A DNA stretch of 7,429 nucleotides from Prosthecobacter sp. (GTDB lineage: Bacteria; Verrucomicrobiota; Verrucomicrobiia; Verrucomicrobiales; Verrucomicrobiaceae): positions 1-7,429 of the forward strand of contig JAIWOJ010000095.1 of the NCBI GenBank assembly GCA_020216965.1, written 5' to 3'. Positions within the stretch are counted from its first letter, which is position 1. The number at the start of each line of letters is the position of its first letter. The notes beneath the pieces were generated by a model, which ran no database searches, had not been told where the DNA came from, and saw only the letters and a list, made by a program, of their open reading frames with translations. Positions 6,383 to 7,429 of the stretch are shown piece by piece. A program made the position numbers and the translations under genes.

Positions 6383-7429
6383 TCAATTCCTGGTGCGGCC
6401 TGCAGCGAGGATGCTTTCCAGCCGGGCGATCATTTCCTGGGTCTTCTCAGGATGTTGGGCGCTTAGATCCTTGAGTTCTGCCGGATCCTTAGGCAGATGG
6501 TAGAGCCTATGCTGACGGTTACTTTCGGCACGCTGCTTTAGGGTGACAATGGCTTTAGGCTTACCCTGCTGCTTTGAGCGGACGAGCTTCCATTCCCCCA
6601 TGCGCAGGCCCAGGTTCACGCCGTTGTTATCCTGCTGCAGGAGATGATCGCGGCCTTTGGCTCCAGCTTCCCCAAGCAGGGCGGGCAACACGTTTAGGCT
6701 GTCCAGGCAGGCATTTTCAGGAAGTGAAACGCCGACCAGTGCCGCCATGCTGGCCGCTAGGTCCACGGTGCACACGACCTCATCGGAAACGCCCGGCTTG
6801 ATGCGACCTAGCCAGCGCGTGATGAAGGGCGTGCGCGTACCCCCTTCCAAGACGCTGTATTTGCCACCGCTGTAGGGGCCAGCGGGCTCGTGAGAGCCGA
6901 GCTTTTCTACTGCGCCGTCTGCGTAGCCATCGTCTAGCACTGGGCCGTTGTCGGAGCAAAGCACGATGAAGGTGTTTTCCGCCAATTTCAGCCGATCAAG
7001 CGTCTTCATGATCTCGCCCACACACCAGTCAAACTCCACGATGCAGTCGCCTCGGAATCCGAGCGGCGTATTGCCCTGGAAGCGCTCATGCGGCATGCGC
7101 GGCACGTGGATGTCATGGCTGGCGAAGAAAAGGAAAAACGGCTGGTCCTTGTGCGCCTCGATCCAGGTGTTGCTGCGCTTGACCCACTCATCCCCCAAAT
7201 CCTCGTCGCGAAAGCGCGCGGCCTGCCCGCCGGTGTAGAAGCCGATGCGGCTGATGCCATTGTGGATGGTATTGTTGTGGCCGTGCGTCCAGTTCATCCG
7301 CAGCGTGTCCCGGTGCGTGATGCCGGTGGGATGGTTTTCATCCGGCGCTTGGTCTCCGACCCAGAGAGGGTCTTTGGGGTCCAGGTTGAGCACGCGGTGG
7401 TCATGCACATACACCTGCGGCACGCGGTC
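6383..7429 (-). CDS. Arylsulfatase-type sulfatase, N-terminus cut by window edge
   Basis: The frame is open to the right edge, so only the C-terminal 348 residues are visible; the GTG at 7421-7423 is internal, not a start. Members of the family are about 450-500 residues, so roughly the first 100-150 are missing, including the expected signal peptide and the C-x-[SP]-x-R site that becomes formylglycine. The visible part fits the alkaline-phosphatase-like sulfatase fold: DRVPQVYV at the edge, FASHDIHVPRMPHERF (100-115, counted from base 7423), the Ca-binding LCSDNGP (155-161; Asp158, Asn159), GGKYSVLEGGTRTPFI (186-201; Lys188), and a C-terminal WKLV followed by LYHLPKDPAELKDLSAQHPE, typical of arylsulfatase A-like enzymes of planctomycetes and verrucomicrobia. 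It would hydrolyse sulfate esters, probably on polysaccharides, outside the cytoplasm. Substrate specificity cannot be read from this part. The Wzy-like gene follows on the same strand 68 bases later. Confidence 0.95.
   Translation of the reverse strand, partial: DRVPQVYVHDHRVLNLDPKDPLWVGDQAPDENHPTGITHRDTLRMNWTHGHNNTIHNGISRIGFYTGGQAARFRDEDLGDEWVKRSNTWIEAHKDQPFFLFFASHDIHVPRMPHERFQGNTPLGFRGDCIVEFDWCVGEIMKTLDRLKLAENTFIVLCSDNGPVLDDGYADGAVEKLGSHEPAGPYSGGKYSVLEGGTRTPFITRWLGRIKPGVSDEVVCTVDLAASMAALVGVSLPENACLDSLNVLPALLGEAGAKGRDHLLQQDNNGVNLGLRMGEWKLVRSKQQGKPKAIVTLKQRAESNRQHRLYHLPKDPAELKDLSAQHPEKTQEMIARLESILAAGRTRN

Noticed and set aside
7421..7423. GTG as the start of a 346-residue sulfatase
   Set aside because: The frame continues upstream to the window edge (DR then VPQVYV), and the family needs an N-terminal catalytic region, so the gene is truncated by the window and does not start here.
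1..7429. CRISPR arrays, tRNA or rRNA genes, insertion sequences, phage or defence genes
   Set aside because: I found no regular repeats, tRNA-like clover leaves, transposase motifs or terminal inverted repeats, and all long frames are accounted for by the seven genes.

Overview
The window suggests a member of the Verrucomicrobiota (a Prosthecobacter/Verrucomicrobium-like heterotroph) or a close relative in the PVC group. This is inferred from three things: a ParE-type topoisomerase with the TOPRIM wording seen in Bacteroidetes and PVC bacteria, an azurin-like cupredoxin and a planctomycete/verrucomicrobial-style secreted sulfatase, and start codons that mostly lack a Shine-Dalgarno sequence. 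No 16S or other decisive marker is present, so the phylum is a judgement.

Layout. The window is densely coding, with seven genes and no gap above about 160 bases. Positions 1-4268 hold four genes on the minus strand. In transcription order they are parE (topoisomerase IV subunit B), purD (GAR synthetase), an azurin-like exported blue-copper protein, and an uncharacterised exported protein that runs off the left edge. Positions 4269-4425 are a divergent intergenic region that must carry start signals for parE and for the only plus-strand gene. That gene (4426-5151) encodes an unrecognised secreted protein with one C-terminal membrane segment. Positions 5067-7429 return to the minus strand, with a sulfatase that enters from the right edge followed by a polytopic O-antigen ligase/polymerase-like (Wzy-type) membrane protein. 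The 3' end of the Wzy-like gene overlaps the 3' end of the plus-strand gene tail to tail by 85 bases.

How the genes work together. parE and purD are housekeeping genes (chromosome decatenation; purine synthesis step 2) with no obvious functional link. The two exported proteins to their left are envelope proteins, and hairpins just after the purD and azurin stop codons suggest that these genes can be separate transcription units. The right part concerns the cell surface or polysaccharides (sulfate-ester hydrolysis, glycan polymerisation or ligation). I see no tRNA or rRNA, CRISPR array, insertion sequence, phage gene, toxin-antitoxin pair or recognisable defence system. The most unusual items are the 85-base convergent overlap and the unrecognised plus-strand protein whose membrane anchor is encoded in it. 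I do not see convincing evidence for a new multi-gene system here.
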